A stretch of DNA of 64,000 bases from Leptoclinus maculatus. Taxonomy: Eukaryota; Chordata; Actinopteri; Perciformes; Stichaeidae. Shown one piece after another: positions 50,501 through 61,423 of this stretch; positions within the stretch are counted from its first letter, which is position 1; every line of letters begins with the position of its first letter. The translations under genes and the position numbers were made by a program. Below the pieces are notes generated by a model. It saw only the letters and a list, made by a program, of their open reading frames with translations. It was not told the origin of the DNA and searched no databases. The DNA is taken from NCBI GenBank assembly GCA_032191485.1, contig JAVDOI010000009.1, positions 23,082,343-23,146,342 of the forward strand, given 5' to 3'.

Positions 50501-53500
50501 TTGACTTGTGACTTGTCAGTCTTGACTTGTGACTTGACTTGTGACTTGACTTGTGACTTGACTTGTGACTTGACTTGTGACTTGACTTGTGACTTGACTT
50601 GTGAACTTATCAGTCTTGACTTGTGACTTATCAGTCTTGACTTGTGACTTAACGTGGGACTTGACTTGTGACTTGTCAGTCTTGACTTGAGACTTGACTT
50701 GTGACTTGTCTTGGCACCTGACTTGCAAAACAATGCCTTGATAACCGCAGTGTCTGTCAGGTCAAACTAAGCCGTTGCGTCCTCAGGAGGTCTCCTCTGA
50801 GTGGAGTGTGCGTCAGTCCCAGGGCGTCTCTATCAGACCAGGAGTACCAGCAGCTCGCTCTGGACACACTGGAGGAGCTGGACTGGTGCCTCGACCAGCT
50901 GGAGACCGTTCAGACACACCGCTCTGTCAGCGAAATGGCCTCCAACAAGGTTTGCAAAACATCCCTGAACCAACCAGTCCAACCAACATATCAGCAGGCT
51001 AATAAATGTGTAAACGTACAGTATATGTTGAAGATAGAAACTACAGCACATTTTTATGGACTTTGACGTTTTTCTTTAGATTATAAATATTCTGCTGTGG
51101 TTTGTATTCATTCACAGTTATTATTCATGATTTACTTATATTTTTTAATGATTGGCTAATCTTTCGTTATCAGATTTCTTATGCTCATTTATCTGCTGTA
51201 TATTGGTATAGGTCTCTATGCTGTAATGTTACTATAAACTAATGCTTGTTAGATAGAGAAAAGCCAGCACCATGTTCCCGTTATGTTTCTGCAACATTAA
51301 AACTTGGCACTTAATTACAACCTCCAGATCCAAAAAGAGTTCTGTATTGGATATTAGCTCTTAGTTATCCCTAAAACTCAGAGAACCAGCACTTCATTGA
51401 CTCATATCTCTGTTTTGCCACAGTTTAAGAGGATGCTGAACAGAGAGCTGTCCCACATGTCAGAGATGAGTCGCTCAGGCAACCAGGTGTCTGAATACAT
51501 CTCCAGCACCTTCATGGGTGAGTGGGACCACAGTCTCTCTTCTGGTCCACGTCCACTGCCAAATAAAAACAATGAATCTATCTATGTGTGTGTTTGTCCA
51601 TCAATCTGTAGACAAGCAGAACGACGTGGAAATCCCGTCTCCCACCCTGAAAGACAAATCTATGAGTCACATCAGCGGAGTGAAGAAACTGTCTCACAGC
51701 TCCAGCCTCTCCAGCTCCTCCATGCCTCGCTTCGGTGTCAACACGGACCACGAGGATGAGCTTGCCAAGGTCTCGTTGTCTTGTTTTTTTCTTCTTCTTT
51801 TTCTCTGACTCACTTCAAAACAAGATTCACAAATCAATCCATGTTCAGACTTGGACTGTGAACACGGATTTATTCTTTGTATCTTGTGCACACGAGATCA
51901 ATCTTTCAGGACCGGGGGCTCCGTAGTAGATTTGCGTCTTTGCTTGTGCATAGTTTTATTTCAATCTTGGCTCAGTTGACCCTTCCAGTAGTATGGAGGA
52001 AGTTTGTCTCCTGCACTTTTCTTCTTTTAATGATTTACGGCTGAGGCTCTTTTAGTATCACATTGAGATTGAAGGGCGAGGTTTTCTGTGGGACGTGCAT
52101 GTTTTTTTTTAGTGTGTTAAGACTTTCATCTGAACACTAAGCCACTTCAGGGTTGACGTGCTCATAGTACTCAAACGTTCGCTCCATGTCTGCATCGCAT
52201 AAAGATGGGATTTTTTTTGGGTTATTTCTTTTGTGTGTATTTTGTGCTTGGTGCCACATTGTTTAATTCCATCCAGTCTGTAGCACCAAATGTTTGAAAA
52301 AGCCCACAGTAGGATGGAAACTGTCCCTGGTTCACCCTGGTTTTTAAATCACCAACGTGGTCATTCGTCCTGAGGGGAACATGAATGTCGGTGCCACATT
52401 TCATGGCATTCCACTGACATCCATTCAGACAGCCACACCTTTAGCATGGCTGAAAGAAACATGTTTTGTGGCCTGTCATCATCATTAAGAAGTGGACTAG
52501 TCAGTCAGTCAAAGAGGTTATAGATATTCATAGTACGTCTCTGGACACGCCGACACACACTGAAGGATCAAGTTTATTTTAAAGGACACAAAAGGGATGT
52601 CTGCTGTGTGATCATTGTTCAAAAGGCACAAGATCTAAAGTTTTTATAATGATACATTTTGATACTAACAATGAATGTAATCATAAAAACAATCTACATG
52701 AAATCATTATATTTCCTTACGTATTGAATCATTTCTAGTGTTTGCCCAAAGTCATTTAGGGCTGTGACTCACAATTATTTTCATCATTGAATTCTCTGAC
52801 AACTATTTACTTGATTAATTGTTGGGTCTATAAAATCCCATTTATTAAAGGGTACTTCATACTTGAAGTAATACACGAAGGTGCTGGAATTGTGGGTTTT
52901 AGAGAGGACATTTCTAACATTATGTCTGTCTCTGTGTGGTGTTTGAGCAGGAGTTGGAGGATCTGGACAAATGGAGTTTCAACGTATTCAGATTAGCAGA
53001 ATTCTCCAACAACAGGCCTCTAAGCTGCATCATGTACACCATCTTCCAGGTAAACAAACTGAGTGTGTGTGTGTGTGTGTGTGTGTTGGGTCTGCGGATG
53101 TGCATGATCCGCGTGTTTGTACATGTGTGTGAAGTTGTGGCTCCATGTCCTCCCTCATCAGGAGCGAGAGCTGTTGAAGACGTTTCGTATCCCAGTCGAC
53201 ACCTTTGTCACTTACGTGATGACCCTGGAGGACCATTATCATGGAAATGTACCGTACCACAACAGCCTCCATGCTGCGGATGTCACCCAGTCCACACACG
53301 TCCTCCTGTCCACACCTGCTCTTGATGTAGGTTGACACACACACACACACATGTCATACAGATCAACCTTTTTAAAGTTAATAGCACACAGGCTGGTTCT
53401 CCTGGATACTGGAAAAACCCACAACCTCCCATCCTACATTTTATGGTGAAGAGATATCAGACAGCACATAAAACTAGAGAAACTTGTGTCAGTACTTGTG

Positions 53501-54571
53501 TCATTCCTTCATGGACTAAGCTAAATAATAACTTTATTTGGATAGCACATGTCATGCTCAAAATGAAAGGCAGTCGCTGATATATGAAGCTATGAAGAGG
53601 TAATGTGATCCTTTTTTATTGTATTGGTCAAAATCCTGACTGCAGCGTTCTGAATGTAACTGTAATTTTCTTAAATACTTTTTAGGGAGATCAATAAAAA
53701 GAGAGTTGCAATAATCTAAGCAATAAGCATGTATCAGCATTTCAGTATATTTCTGACAAAGAATTGTCAAATGTCAGCAATGTTTCAGATGGAAATATTG
53801 AGTTTTTGTAACCTTGTTAAAACGGCTAATAATTTGTGCAGGAATGTGCAAAAGCTCACAGGATAAAATATAGAGAACATGTGCAACGTGTAGAGATGAT
53901 AATAATCAAAAAAGATTTTATGTATTAAAAAATGATATATATCAACTTTATTGTATATTTTGCAAGCTGTACTCAGGTTGTCAAAGAGCATGTGACAGTA
54001 TTAAAGCCATTATAATGTAAACATTTTCATTACTTTGTTACGTCTCCTTGGCTGACTTCAGAGCAGTATCCACTCATAACACAAGCATGTAACACAAGGT
54101 CAGCCTTTGCAAACGCCTTCAATTCAAGTTGTACCTCTTTCTGTTTGAGGGCTGTTTTTCACCCCAAAAACTATGAAATTGGTTTAAATAAACCAAATTT
54201 CATCTGGATTTGCTGTCAACAAGCGAACAACCACAGTAATTGAAGTCCTCTGGTGACGAATAAAGGAAGTCCTTTATGAATAAAAGATGAGGTCCCTCTT
54301 AGAAAGCAGGATTCAACTACAAAGTGATTGCATTGCAAATTACATTTATGAAACTCAAGATTGTACTTACTAAGTAAACAGACAAATTAACATGTTTTCT
54401 TTGGATAAAAACTTAAAATAAGGGATGAGAATATCTAGTTTTCTCTCACTTCTTGTTCCTTGTAGGCCGTCTTCACCGACCTGGAGATCCTCGCGGCTCT
54501 GTTCGCTGCAGCGATCCACGATGTAGACCACCCCGGGGTTTCCAATCAGTTCCTCATCAACACTAGTGAGT

Positions 54572-54622
<51 letters not shown>

Positions 54623-57600
54623 CACACACACAGACAGAGACAAACGGTATAATCTCTCTCTCTCTCTCTTCACTGTGCCCAGACTCTGAGCTGGCCCTCA
54701 TGTATAATGATGAGTCCGTTTTGGAGAACCACCACCTCGCTGTGGGCTTCAAGCTTCTGCACCAGGAACACTGTGACATCTTCCAGAACCTCACCAAGCG
54801 ACAACGACAGAGCCTTCGCAAGCTCGTCATCGATATGGTCAGGACATTTTCTACCACATCTCACCAGTTCTCCTTCAGCTTTGGTTAATTAGTGTTGGTA
54901 ACTCATTTTCTTTTCTTTTAGCTGCCAATGCTAAGGATCTCAGAATCATTTTAAATAAGTGCTCTTTGTGTGGCAGTACCCTCTTTTAAATGACTATCCT
55001 CATCCCATCATTTGACAGATAAGGTCAGAGATTAGTTTGGACCTTTGTGCTTCTTTTCCAGTTTTTTCTTACGGTCTCTGTCTGCAGGTGTTGGCCACAG
55101 ACATGTCCAAACACATGACCCTCCTGGCTGATCTGAAGACCATGGTGGAGACCAAGAAGGTGACCAGCTCCGGCGTGCTGCTCCTGGACCACTACACAGA
55201 ACGGATACAGGTAACTTTCTTGCCGGTATGGCTGCTCACGCAGACCACGGTCACCAGTGCAAGAATCTACCGAACCGTGTGAATGAATTGTTATCTACAC
55301 GGTGCGATGTGTGTGTTTAGGTGCTGAGGAACATGTTGCACTGTGCAGACCTGAGCAACCCCACCAAGACCCTGCCGATATACAGACAGTGGACGGAGAG
55401 GATCATGGAGGAGTTCTTCCGACAGGGTGACAAGGAGCGAGAGAGAGGGATGGAGATCAGTGCCATGTGTGACAAACACACCGCCTCCGTGGAGAAGAGT
55501 CAGGTAACGCTCTATCTCGTCTCTCCCATCCACTTTCCAAATTGATTGATTGATTGATTGAAACTGTGTTTGACACTTGAACCCTTCGGTTTATTGTGAA
55601 GACTGTTAGAAGTGTGAATGGTCATTGTTTGTGTCATTGACAAACACAAGTTTCACTCCGTGGCAGCGTGGAGGGAAAGTATATTATATCATGAAAAGCT
55701 ACGTCACAAGTTATAGTATAGTATGTCAAGTAGAAGTCAAAGTATGTAATTCAATTAAAGTAGAGCTGAGACTGATGGTCATAAACCAAAATATTGGGAA
55801 AAGAATTCACCTGATGACGTCAAAAGGATCACCAAAATAATTACAATTAATTCAAAGATTCTTGTTTTGCATTGTGGCATGGAGAGAGAGGCGGGCATGG
55901 GTTTGTTGTGCAAGACTTTGATTTCCCCCCAAACATGAAAAACATTATTTTTCATAAATCTGGCCCAGTAACGAAGCCTGGAATAATTCTGGCAATCATT
56001 AAAGCTTTTGTTATTGTATTTTGGATGCATGTATCACAACTGTGTCAACATCCAGCTGGCAGCAGCTTCAGTCATATGCCTCTTCTGATCTCCATGATGT
56101 TAAACAGCGACACTTCTGGTTACTGATTCTGTACTTAGTTTAAAAAAAATCTTTTGAGATGTTCTGCCAGTTGGATTTCTGTATACTTCAAAATAATAGC
56201 TTATTTGCTTTCTTGCCGAGAGTTAAATGAGAAGATTGATACCATTCCGATGTCTGTACGATGTTTGGAAATAAACCTTAACGGCTTTACTGGCTCTGCC
56301 CAAAGTTAATTTCAATATTTTGTGTTTGCCTCGGGGGGTTTTACAGTGTGTACAAAGTACAATATCCTCTGTCAAAAAAGAAGAAACCTCAGGGACAACA
56401 GAGGAGGAATCCCTCTCCTGGATGGACAGAAGTGCAATAGATGTTATGTGTACAGAATAAACAACCAAATACAATTACAACATAGTCAACAATATCTGAA
56501 ATAGAAAATACAAAAACCCAAGTGTTCACTTGAATGGATTGAACAAAGATATAATCTGTTAATGTATGAGTTTAAGACGTGCTGGTAGGCCGATTTTGTT
56601 ACATTTGGACAAAGCCAGGCTAGCTGTTCCTCCGTTTTCAGTAGTTATGCTAAGCTAACTGGCTGCGGGCTGTACCGTTTATATTTACCACACAAACATG
56701 AGAATGGTATCAGTCTTCTCATCAAACTCTGGGCAAGAAAGCAATCCAGCGTATTCCCCTAAATGTCTAATTGTTTCTTTAACACTACTTGTTATCATGG
56801 TGTCAGGTGTGATTCTTTTTTTTTTTTTTTTCCAGGTGGGTTTCATCGACTACATCGTCCACCCGCTGTGGGAGACGTGGGGTGACCTGGTGCACCCAGA
56901 CGCCCAGGAGCTGCTGGACACGCTGGAGGAGAACAGGGAGTGGTATCTGAGCACCATGCCCCAGTCCCCATCACCTCCCCCGGACAGACACCTGCAGCAT
57001 GACCGCTTCCAGTTCGAACTCAGCCTGGAGGACCTGGAGCACAACAACCACAACCACATACACCTGAGGAGCAACGGCAGGATGAGCGCCTGTGATGACG
57101 AGGGTGCAGACCGTACGCAGGACGATGTAGAGACTGAGAAAGAAGACGAGGAGAATCACAACAGCGAACACAACGGAGTCCAAGATGATGAGGAGGAGGA
57201 GGAAGAGGAGGAGACCGGAGAAAGAGAGGGCGAAGAAGAGGAGGAGGAGAAGGAGAACGCAGAGGAGGAGGAGGAACATGCAGAGGAAGTAGAAGAAGAC
57301 TGTGAAGGAAAGACAGATGAAGTGAACGATGCAGAGGAGGAAGAGGAGACTAAAGAAGAGGAGGAAGAGAATGAGCAACATCAGGAAGGAGATCAAGAGC
57401 AGGAAGAAGAATTGGAAGGCAAGGATGCTGCAGAAAATGAGGAGGCGAAGACTGAGGAAGGTGAAGGTGAGGAAACTTTGGAAAAGGTAGAAGAGGAATT
57501 CGAAAATGAGGAGGCAGAAGTGGAGGAAAAAGAGGAGGGAAGGATGGAGGAGGAAGAAGAAGAAGAAGAAGAGGAGGCAACAAAGACTGAGGAAGGTGAA

Positions 57601-57930
57601 GGTGAGGAAACTTTGGAAAAGGTAGGAGAGGAATTTGAAAATGAGGAGGCAGAAGTGGAGGAAAAAGAGGAGGGAAGGATGGAGGAGGAAGAAGAAGAAG
57701 AAGAGGAGGAGGCAACAAAGACTGAGGAAAACTTAGAACAAGAGGAGGGCGAGACAGAGGAGAAAGTGGAGGAGGAAGCAGAAATGGAGGACAAAGCTGA
57801 GGAGGAGGTCGGAGAAACAGAAGATATCGAAGAGGAGAAAGGAGAGTCGGAAGAAGCAGAAGAAGCAGAAGAGGAGGAGGCGCCTGTTGAGGATGAAGCT
57901 GGAGAGGAGGAGGAGGAAGAGGAATGTTAA
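46035..57930 (+). CDS. pde4a: cAMP-specific phosphodiesterase 4 (PDE4A-type), 16 coding exons, 976 residues; the span includes the 5' UTR part of the first exon
   Basis: Hydrolyses cAMP to AMP. The coding sequence starts at ATG 46821, inside an exon running from 46035 to 46862, and ends with TAA at 57928. It contains UCR1, UCR2, the HD-type catalytic domain and a long acidic tail, so it is a long isoform. PDE4 membership is certain from near-identity to mammalian PDE4 over the catalytic region. PDE4A rather than B, C or D rests on the neighbouring ICAM-like genes and cdc37, as at human 19p13.2. Part-entries list the exons. The ATG has A at -3 and is the first in-frame ATG after the acceptor; about 786 nt of leader precede it with several short upstream ORFs. 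Polyadenylation signals: AATAAA at 58950 and 58984. Other 5' exons and isoforms are likely but not visible. Confidence 0.93.
46821..51769 (+). CDS. pde4a: pde4a exons 1-9: N-terminus, UCR1 and UCR2
   Basis: Coding exons: 46821-46862, 47777-47911, 48769-48896, 48990-49169, 49277-49316, 49524-49594, 50787-50949, 51424-51517, 51612-51769, all in phase. The isoform-specific N-terminus starts MKKSRSVLSVTGEE. Exon 3 holds RPTTLPLHIPPRISITQADA, shared with long PDE4 forms. UCR1 begins in exon 4 with QRRESFLYRSDSDYDMSPKT; the serine of RRESF (about residue 135) is the PKA activation site of long PDE4 isoforms. UCR2 spans exons 7-9 (LEELDWCLDQLETVQTHRSV, EMSRSGNQVSEYIS). UCR1 and UCR2 regulate dimerisation and autoinhibition. 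Introns 46863-47776, 47912-48768 and 49595-50786 contain microsatellites and a 12-bp minisatellite but no other gene. Confidence 0.93.
47285..47548. repeat. (GT)n and (CA)n microsatellites
   Basis: GT run at about 47285-47333 and an uninterrupted CA run at 47502-47548 in a PDE4 intron, facing each other as an imperfect inverted pair. Confidence 0.9.
50296..50715. repeat. 12-bp minisatellite (ACTTGACTTGTG)n
   Basis: About 420 bp of tandem ACTTGACTTGTG units with interspersed TCAGTCTTG variants, some 70 bp before pde4a exon 7. The period is a multiple of three, so several frames stay open and produce spurious Lys-Ser-Gln-Val or Thr-Cys-Asp-Leu ORFs. These are not genes. Confidence 0.95.
51770..52950. 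other. pde4a intron 9, with repeat fragment
   Basis: No exon is seen. At about 52365-52425, TCCTGAGGGGAACATGAATG and GCCACATTTCATGGCATTCC are a fragment of the interspersed repeat family also found at 24860-25150. Confidence 0.55.
52951..55503 (+). CDS. pde4a: pde4a exons 10-15: catalytic domain
   Basis: Exons: 52951-53049, 53162-53326, 54466-54565, 54683-54837, 55088-55210, 55321-55503, all in phase. The metal-binding HD signature is complete: YHNSLHAAD (about residues 402-410), HDVDHPG (443-449) and the aspartate of HCADLSNP (about 561). Other conserved blocks: FRIPVDTFVTYVMTLEDHYH, VFTDLEILAALFAAAIHD, YNDESVLENHHLAVGFKLL, DMSKHMTLLADLKTMVETKK, VTSSGVLLLD and GDKERERGMEIS. Everything needed for an active cAMP phosphodiesterase is present. 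Simple repeats flank several exons: GT at 53060-53084, CA at 53333-53351, CA at 54571-54632. Confidence 0.97.
53525..53990. repeat. Probable interspersed repeat in pde4a intron
   Basis: Begins ATAACTTTATTTGGATAGCA, which resembles TTTATTTGTATCGC near 9320 and a TTTATTTGTATAGC motif common in fish repeats. It continues with AT-rich sequence without exons. Classification is uncertain. Confidence 0.4.
54571..54632. repeat. (CA)n microsatellite
   Basis: Long, almost pure CA run in the short intron between the two exons that encode the HDVDHPG and YNDESVLENHH blocks. Confidence 0.95.
55763..56240. repeat. Interspersed repeat fragments in the last pde4a intron
   Basis: 55763-55855 (GACTGATGGTCATAAACC, AAAGGATCACCAAAATAATT) resembles the 24860-25150 family. 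About 56150-56240 contains TTTGCTTTCTTGCCGAGAG and GAAGATTGATACCATTCC, the inverse of 56700-56760 (ATGGTATCAGTCTTCTC, GGCAAGAAAGC). The region thus contains an inverted pair of one repeat family about 500 bp apart. Confidence 0.6.
56600..56785 (+). repeat. Interspersed repeat (GCTAAGCTAACTGG-type)
   Basis: Contains AGCCAGGCTAGCTGTTCCTC, TTATGCTAAGCTAACTGGCT and GAGAATGGTATCAGTCTTC. It resembles a very common percomorph repeat (from memory) and pairs in inverted orientation with about 56150-56240. Other fragments lie at 21155-21230 and 25340-25420. Confidence 0.65.
56836..57930 (+). CDS. pde4a: pde4a exon 16: end of catalytic domain and long glutamate-rich tail
   Basis: A 1,095-bp exon. It begins with the conserved VGFIDYIVHPLWETWGDLVH, then MPQSPSPPP (candidate ERK site, serine about residue 656) and the FQF motif in RFQFELSLEDLE. 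From about residue 690 to the end (976) it is dominated by Glu, with Lys, Asp, Thr and Gly. It contains two perfectly registered 135-bp (45-residue) repeats starting at 57448 and 57583 and the beginning of a third at 57718. Human PDE4A and PDE4C also have acidic stretches here, but far shorter. Reverse-strand Pro/Leu- and Ser-rich ORFs over this region are shadows. Confidence 0.95.
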   Translation: MGFIDYIVHPLWETWGDLVHPDAQELLDTLEENREWYLSTMPQSPSPPPDRHLQHDRFQFELSLEDLEHNNHNHIHLRSNGRMSACDDEGADRTQDDVETEKEDEENHNSEHNGVQDDEEEEEEEETGEREGEEEEEEKENAEEEEEHAEEVEEDCEGKTDEVNDAEEEEETKEEEEENEQHQEGDQEQEEELEGKDAAENEEAKTEEGEGEETLEKVEEEFENEEAEVEEKEEGRMEEEEEEEEEEATKTEEGEGEETLEKVGEEFENEEAEVEEKEEGRMEEEEEEEEEEATKTEENLEQEEGETEEKVEEEAEMEDKAEEEVGETEDIEEEKGESEEAEEAEEEEAPVEDEAGEEEEEEEC

Positions 57931-60900
57931 TTGGGTGTAAAAACATACCTTAACAGGGTCAGTCAATACAAGTTAACGAGAGATTTTTTAAAAGTACGTA
58001 ACTGGAGCCCGAAAGGCTTCGACAGTAGTAAGACTGTCAGAGGGGAGGATGAAGAGCTGGAGGCTCAACTGCAGACGTCTTAAAACAAACTTGACAGCTC
58101 CCAGGCGGACAGTACAGCACCGGAGCATACGCCTTCCTGATTGTTGCAGCGTCTTAATCAACTGGTAGTGATAGAAAGACGTTTGCGTCTTCATCACAGA
58201 GTATCTGTACATCCATCACTGCCGTAGGGAATAAAACGGAGGATAATAAAAGTGGGGAAACTGTTTTATCGACCTTTTGTAGCTCCTGAAAAAAAACCTA
58301 AAATGCAATTAAGTGCGATCTCATGGACTACTACCCATCATCTCTCTTTCACCGTCTTGTTTATTAGGAACACAATGACCAACAACTGTTAAAAGAATGT
58401 CAACTTCCTCTGTTTGTCAGAAAAGAGAAAAAAAAAAGTCTGGAAAATGTCTGTCGTCTTATATTTACAGCAAAAACTTTCCACTTGTGAACAGGATGCT
58501 GAGAACAACTTTGGGCTCTGGTCTAGGAACAGTTGAACCTCCTCACATACTAACCTTAAAGCAAAGACGCTGGGTTCTGAATGATATCGGGACCATTATG
58601 TCAAGGTGGAAACATTTGCAGTCCAACTCAAAAGGCTGTGACCTGTCGTATGTGTCGATGTCTGTTCATGTTTTAAAAAAAACACCCAGTATTCATCCCA
58701 TAACGACAGTTTCACCGCTACCAGACTGTGAGTTTGATTCCCGGGTGAATCGTGCCAAACTGACCCACGACCAGCACTGAGCAATTCAGCCTTCCTCCGA
58801 ACAAGGCTACGTGTCCGTTAAGCAATGAACTGTGGGACCAGGGTACATGGGTGTGATGGTCTTCCACAAATCCCTTTTTTTTTTTTTTTTTTTTTTGTAA
58901 AAATGTAATTTGGCACTTTATCTAACACCCCTGTTTCATATGTGTACATAATAAACATGTATTTTAATCTGCTGATGTCATATAATAAATATGATCAATG
59001 AAGTTGATGGATGGATTTGTTTCCGTTGCAGGTCTCCGATATCTTTCTCCCTGAATAATAATAATACTGGAAAGGATCTTTCATGACAAAGTCAGTATAG
59101 CATGTACGTAAAATAGTCATAGTGATAGTGGAGTATGTCAAAAACAATGCAATGAAGCAATAGTATACTATTTCAAAAAGACTTAGTATAGTGGAAGAAC
59201 ATACTGTACTATTGCATTTTTATGATTTTTTACAACTTTTCAAAAAACTATGACTTTTTTTGACATACTACACTATGGCTTTTTAATGACTTTTTCAACA
59301 TATGAGTTTTTATGACGTTTTTCAACATAATATACAACTTTTTTATGACTTCCTTCGACAGACAATACTATGGCATTTTTTTTACTACTGTGCTACACAA
59401 TAGTATGTCAAGTCAACTATGACAATGAATTACTTTTTTATGACAACTTCCAACACTGTACTATGGCTTTTTTCGACATAATATACTATTGCATTTTTAT
59501 GACTTACTATACTGTGACATTGAATGACTTTTTATAACATACTATACTATGACTTTTATAAATAATATACTATGACTTTTATAAATAATATACTATGACT
59601 TTTTTATGACTCTCTTCGACATACAATACTATGGCATTGAATTACTTTTTTCCACATACTAAACTGTGACTTTTTTATATAAAAAAAAGTCACAAAAGTA
59701 ATAGTATACTCCATGGAAAAAAAGTTATATTCTAGTATGTCTAAAAATAGCATAATATAATACGTCTAAAAATAACTATATTATACTTTGTCAAAAACAA
59801 ATCATAATAAAGCATGTCATAAAACAGCCAGAGCAGAGTATGTCGATAGAAATCATAGTATAGTAAATTTCATGAAAAATTCATGGCATAGTACGGTATA
59901 TTAAAAAGTCAGAGAGTATTTTAAAAAAAGTCAGAGTATATTGTGTTGAAATAGCATCGTGAGTCATTGTAAAGTATGAAAAAAACACAACAATTCATTG
60001 TATAGTGTTTCATCAATAAAGTCAGTTTTGAGAAAACAAATCCAGTTTTCTTGATGGGAAACTGCATAAATTGAAGCTTAATAAACATAAGCTTTGTACT
60101 GCCGGGTTGATTAAACAAGCTGTTTAAATGTCAAGAGTTGTCTGAATGACGACATAAAGAAAATAATAAATAATAGTAATAATTTATAAATAATAACATT
60201 TTATTATCATAAAAACCTTTATCTTGTTTTTGGATTTGGATGATTTGGTGGGCCGGAATACGAGCTTTGTTGTGCACCGTGTTTTAGACCGTGTGTATTT
60301 ATTGATGACATGTGGCAGAGCAACAATAGGATGGAAGCATTTACAGAAACATTCACGTTGGCAACCCGTTTTAAACATGTGTGTATCCGACAGTAAGAGA
60401 TGATAAACAGGTTCAGTTGCACTGAATTGTTTTGCTCTGGGCTGAAAATGATTACGCTTCACAGTATAAAACAGCTGGTGAGGAAACACTGATCACTCTT
60501 TAGCATGTCATAAAAACAAACTTAAGAAAACAAAGCAAATTAAGAAATTATCTTCACAACTTTCGTCACATGAAAAATGCAAAAAATACTTCAAACGATC
60601 ATTTACATTGTAAGTTACAGCACTCCTGTTTGTGCCCGTTTTCTGTATTTGTAGCACATTTCTTTATGCCACATGTGTGTTTCTTGATTTGCTTCTGCTT
60701 GATGTTTTTGACGATTTATTTGGTTTTCTAAATGCTCCCAAAGTTTAGTCGTAGCGGTGAAGATCTTTCCCTCATTTGCTCTCGTTTTAAGTCGCAGTGC
60801 TTAAAAACACAGCTTGTATAAAACGTGACGTCGGTGCATTGATATCGTTACGTTTTTCATCGATTATGCAGTGAAATCCAGCAAATTACCTGCAAATGCA

Positions 60901-61423
60901 ATGTTTTCTGACAAGTTTCTTACACATTCATTCCTTAAGACAACCTCATTCTTAACATAAATACATATTAAAAACATCACATCTTCCATCTTAAGGCACT
61001 GGATTTTTTTTTAGGTCACAAACGCTCAAGCGCAAATAAATACGTCAGCGTGTACACATGTACAGTGAACCAACCGTTATCAAACTGCACCTCAACAACA
61101 GGCAGGAGGCAGCAGAAGAAACCTGAACAGGAAGAATTAGGGATGTACCAAACCCACCAGAACTGTGACAGTTTAACCTGTGATATAGAGTTTACTCACC
61201 TTTTAAGAGTAATATAAATCTGTCTGAGGTTTTATCATTAATGCATCAGAAAACACAATATCTTAAATTTCCCGAAAATACAGCTTTGACATTTGTTTGT
61301 TTGTTTACCTCTTGAGGATCGACTGCAGGCCTTTCACACCTTTTTTGTTGGGTTTTTCTTCATGTTACTCTCTTTTGCTTTCAGAATCTAGATTTCAGGT
61401 CCAGAGTTGTTTTTTTAGTTTTT
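57931..61423. other. Region between the convergent PDE4 and GGA genes
   Basis: 57931 to about 59000 is the pde4a 3' UTR, with a poly-T run at about 58868-58893 and AATAAA at 58950 and 58984. 59085-59965 is the TATACTATGACTTTTT-type repeat array. 59966-61423 probably contains the 3' UTR of the minus-strand GGA gene; TTTATT at 60715-60720 is AATAAA on that strand. No other gene is visible. Confidence 0.6.
59085..59965. repeat. Degenerate tandem array with internal inversion (TATACTATGACTTTTT type)
   Basis: Many imperfect copies of a unit like ACTATGACTTTTTTATGACA and ACATACTATACTATG. From about 59200 to 59690 they read in this sense. At 59085-59200 and 59690-59965 the same words occur as complements (AAAAAGTCATAGT, AGTATGTCAAAAA). 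A short array of the same type lies at 61567-61652, next to the last GGA exon. Confidence 0.8.

Noticed and set aside
50239..50733. Minus-strand 164-residue Lys-Ser-Gln-Val repeat ORF and plus-strand Thr-Cys-Asp-Leu ORF
   Set aside because: Both are translations of a 12-bp minisatellite in a PDE4 intron; a period divisible by three keeps frames open by arithmetic.
57350..57946. Long minus-strand ORFs rich in Pro/Leu or Ser opposite the PDE4 tail
   Set aside because: They are the mirror of GAG/GAA-type codons in exon 16 of pde4a and have no domain, splice sites or start context of their own.
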